Shown here one piece after another: positions 6,222-6,990 of a DNA stretch of 6,990 bases. Origin of the DNA: Alphaproteobacteria bacterium. GTDB lineage: Bacteria; Pseudomonadota; Alphaproteobacteria; Micavibrionales; SZUA-601. Where the stretch lies: NCBI GenBank assembly GCA_003250865.1, contig QKJH01000078.1:1-6990 (forward strand). Reading direction: 5' to 3'. Numbering within the stretch: the first letter of the stretch is position 1; each line of letters begins with the position of its first letter. Position numbers and translations under genes: made by a program. The notes under the pieces are model-generated. The model had not been told where the DNA came from and ran no database searches. It saw only the letters and a list, made by a program, of their open reading frames with translations.

Positions 6222-6990
6222 ATGAGATTTCCAATAGGACGGCTTAAAATCGGTTTTTGTGCGATGCTGTTCGGGCTTTTGAGTAATGTGGCCGTGTCAC
6301 AGGCTGTTATGGTGACACAGTATTACGAACCGACAATGGACAATCTGACACGCATGCTTTTTAACTTTGGTGTACTTGATTTGTCGGATGAGCGCGCTTT
6401 TAGCGAGTTCATGAAAGTTAATTTTTGCGATACTTATCAAGCATATTCCAATAGCGAATTCGACTGGAATGAAATTCACAAGGCCTTCTGGGAGCATCGC
6501 AATGAGCTGAAAGACGACCGTTTTCTGGATTACAAGATTGATAGTTTATTTGAAGTCGATGGTTATGATTTCAATGTTCAGGCATTCAACATTACCCCGG
6601 AAACGGCGATTAGCGATATACGTGCCTTGCAAATGAATGCGGATAAATATTCGTTTTGCGAATCCAATAACAATGCGTCAACGCAGCTGCGCTATATTCC
6701 GAACGGCGTTCTGTTAAATATCGAATTGCCGCTTCATCTATACAGGATACCGATTAGTCCCGATGTGGCAGAAAAAATCATGAAACGACTTGATCGCGTG
6801 CGTCACAATAATGCCGTGGTTTATTCGACAATTTTCGTACATGTCGAAACGGGAAAGAAAATCTCAAGCGAAGAAGATGAGGATAAAAAGCGCCGTAAGA
6901 AGATTCTCGGGCCAATCAACGTATACGGGTATATTGAAAAAATTACCTTTTATACGGATAGCGCGCGTCGCCATCCGTTCAAAACGCTTT
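6222..6990 (+). CDS. Predicted exported protein of unknown function, partial at the 3' end
   Basis: An open frame of 256 codons with no stop before the right edge. The N-terminus is a clear signal peptide: basic MRFPIGRLK, a hydrophobic core to about residue 25, and a likely cleavage after VSQA (residue 28). The mature part is mixed, with no further membrane segment. It includes an acidic stretch (VLDLSDERAFSEF, about 51-63), the segment YDFNVQAFNITPE (115-127), a hydrophobic, probably beta-rich core NGVLLNIELPLHLYRIPIS (161-179), a highly charged loop at 211-228 (SSEEDEDKKRRKK), and GYIEKITFYTD (236-246). Mature cysteines are C69 and C146, which could form a disulfide. The layout faintly recalls DUF4852-type secreted proteins, but I am not confident of that. 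Spacing to mutY suggests co-transcription, which says nothing definite about function. Confidence 0.8.
   Translation, partial: MRFPIGRLKIGFCAMLFGLLSNVAVSQAVMVTQYYEPTMDNLTRMLFNFGVLDLSDERAFSEFMKVNFCDTYQAYSNSEFDWNEIHKAFWEHRNELKDDRFLDYKIDSLFEVDGYDFNVQAFNITPETAISDIRALQMNADKYSFCESNNNASTQLRYIPNGVLLNIELPLHLYRIPISPDVAEKIMKRLDRVRHNNAVVYSTIFVHVETGKKISSEEDEDKKRRKKILGPINVYGYIEKITFYTDSARRHPFKTL

Noticed and set aside
6297..6497. Minus-strand open frame (66 codons) opposite the exported-protein gene
   Set aside because: The plus-strand frame has a signal peptide, a strong ribosome binding site and operon spacing; this one is its shadow.

Overview
The window looks like a piece of an alphaproteobacterial chromosome of moderate GC (mid-to-high 40s percent by eye). 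The case rests on gene order and protein style. mutY diverges from dciA (DUF721), which is followed by a DsbA-type thiol oxidoreductase and then smc, an arrangement I know from many Alphaproteobacteria. The Smc head and hinge also read like the alphaproteobacterial subtype. I cannot name a genus.

Layout. The minus-strand block runs from about 5007 down to 1: dciA (helicase loader, frameshifted as read), dsbA-like, smc, and the first 17 codons of a further gene that starts on the last base of the smc stop codon (TGATG) and leaves the window. The plus-strand block begins with mutY (TTG start at 5119), followed 20 bases later by an exported protein of unknown function (start 6222) that runs off the right end. 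The 111 bases between dciA and mutY (5008-5118) form the only divergent promoter region; a plausible sigma70-like promoter faces dciA and a weaker one faces mutY. No tRNA, rRNA, CRISPR array, insertion sequence or clear intrinsic terminator was seen.

How the genes fit together. Most are chromosome-maintenance functions: MutY removes A opposite 8-oxoG, DciA loads the replicative helicase, and Smc compacts and segregates chromosomes. The DsbA-like protein is an envelope oxidative-folding factor embedded in this operon. The terminal gene encodes a predicted periplasmic protein with two cysteines in its mature part and is a possible but untested client of the Dsb system.

Main oddity. dciA is split by a one-base frameshift at an A-run (4783-4785). 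The missing C-terminal half of the family is present in the next frame, and adding one A would restore a protein of 162 residues. Since DciA is normally essential, a sequencing or assembly error is the leading explanation. The mutY start also lies near a six-A run where a one-base change would give a different N-terminus. I do not see a convincing undescribed system here; the other findings are modest.
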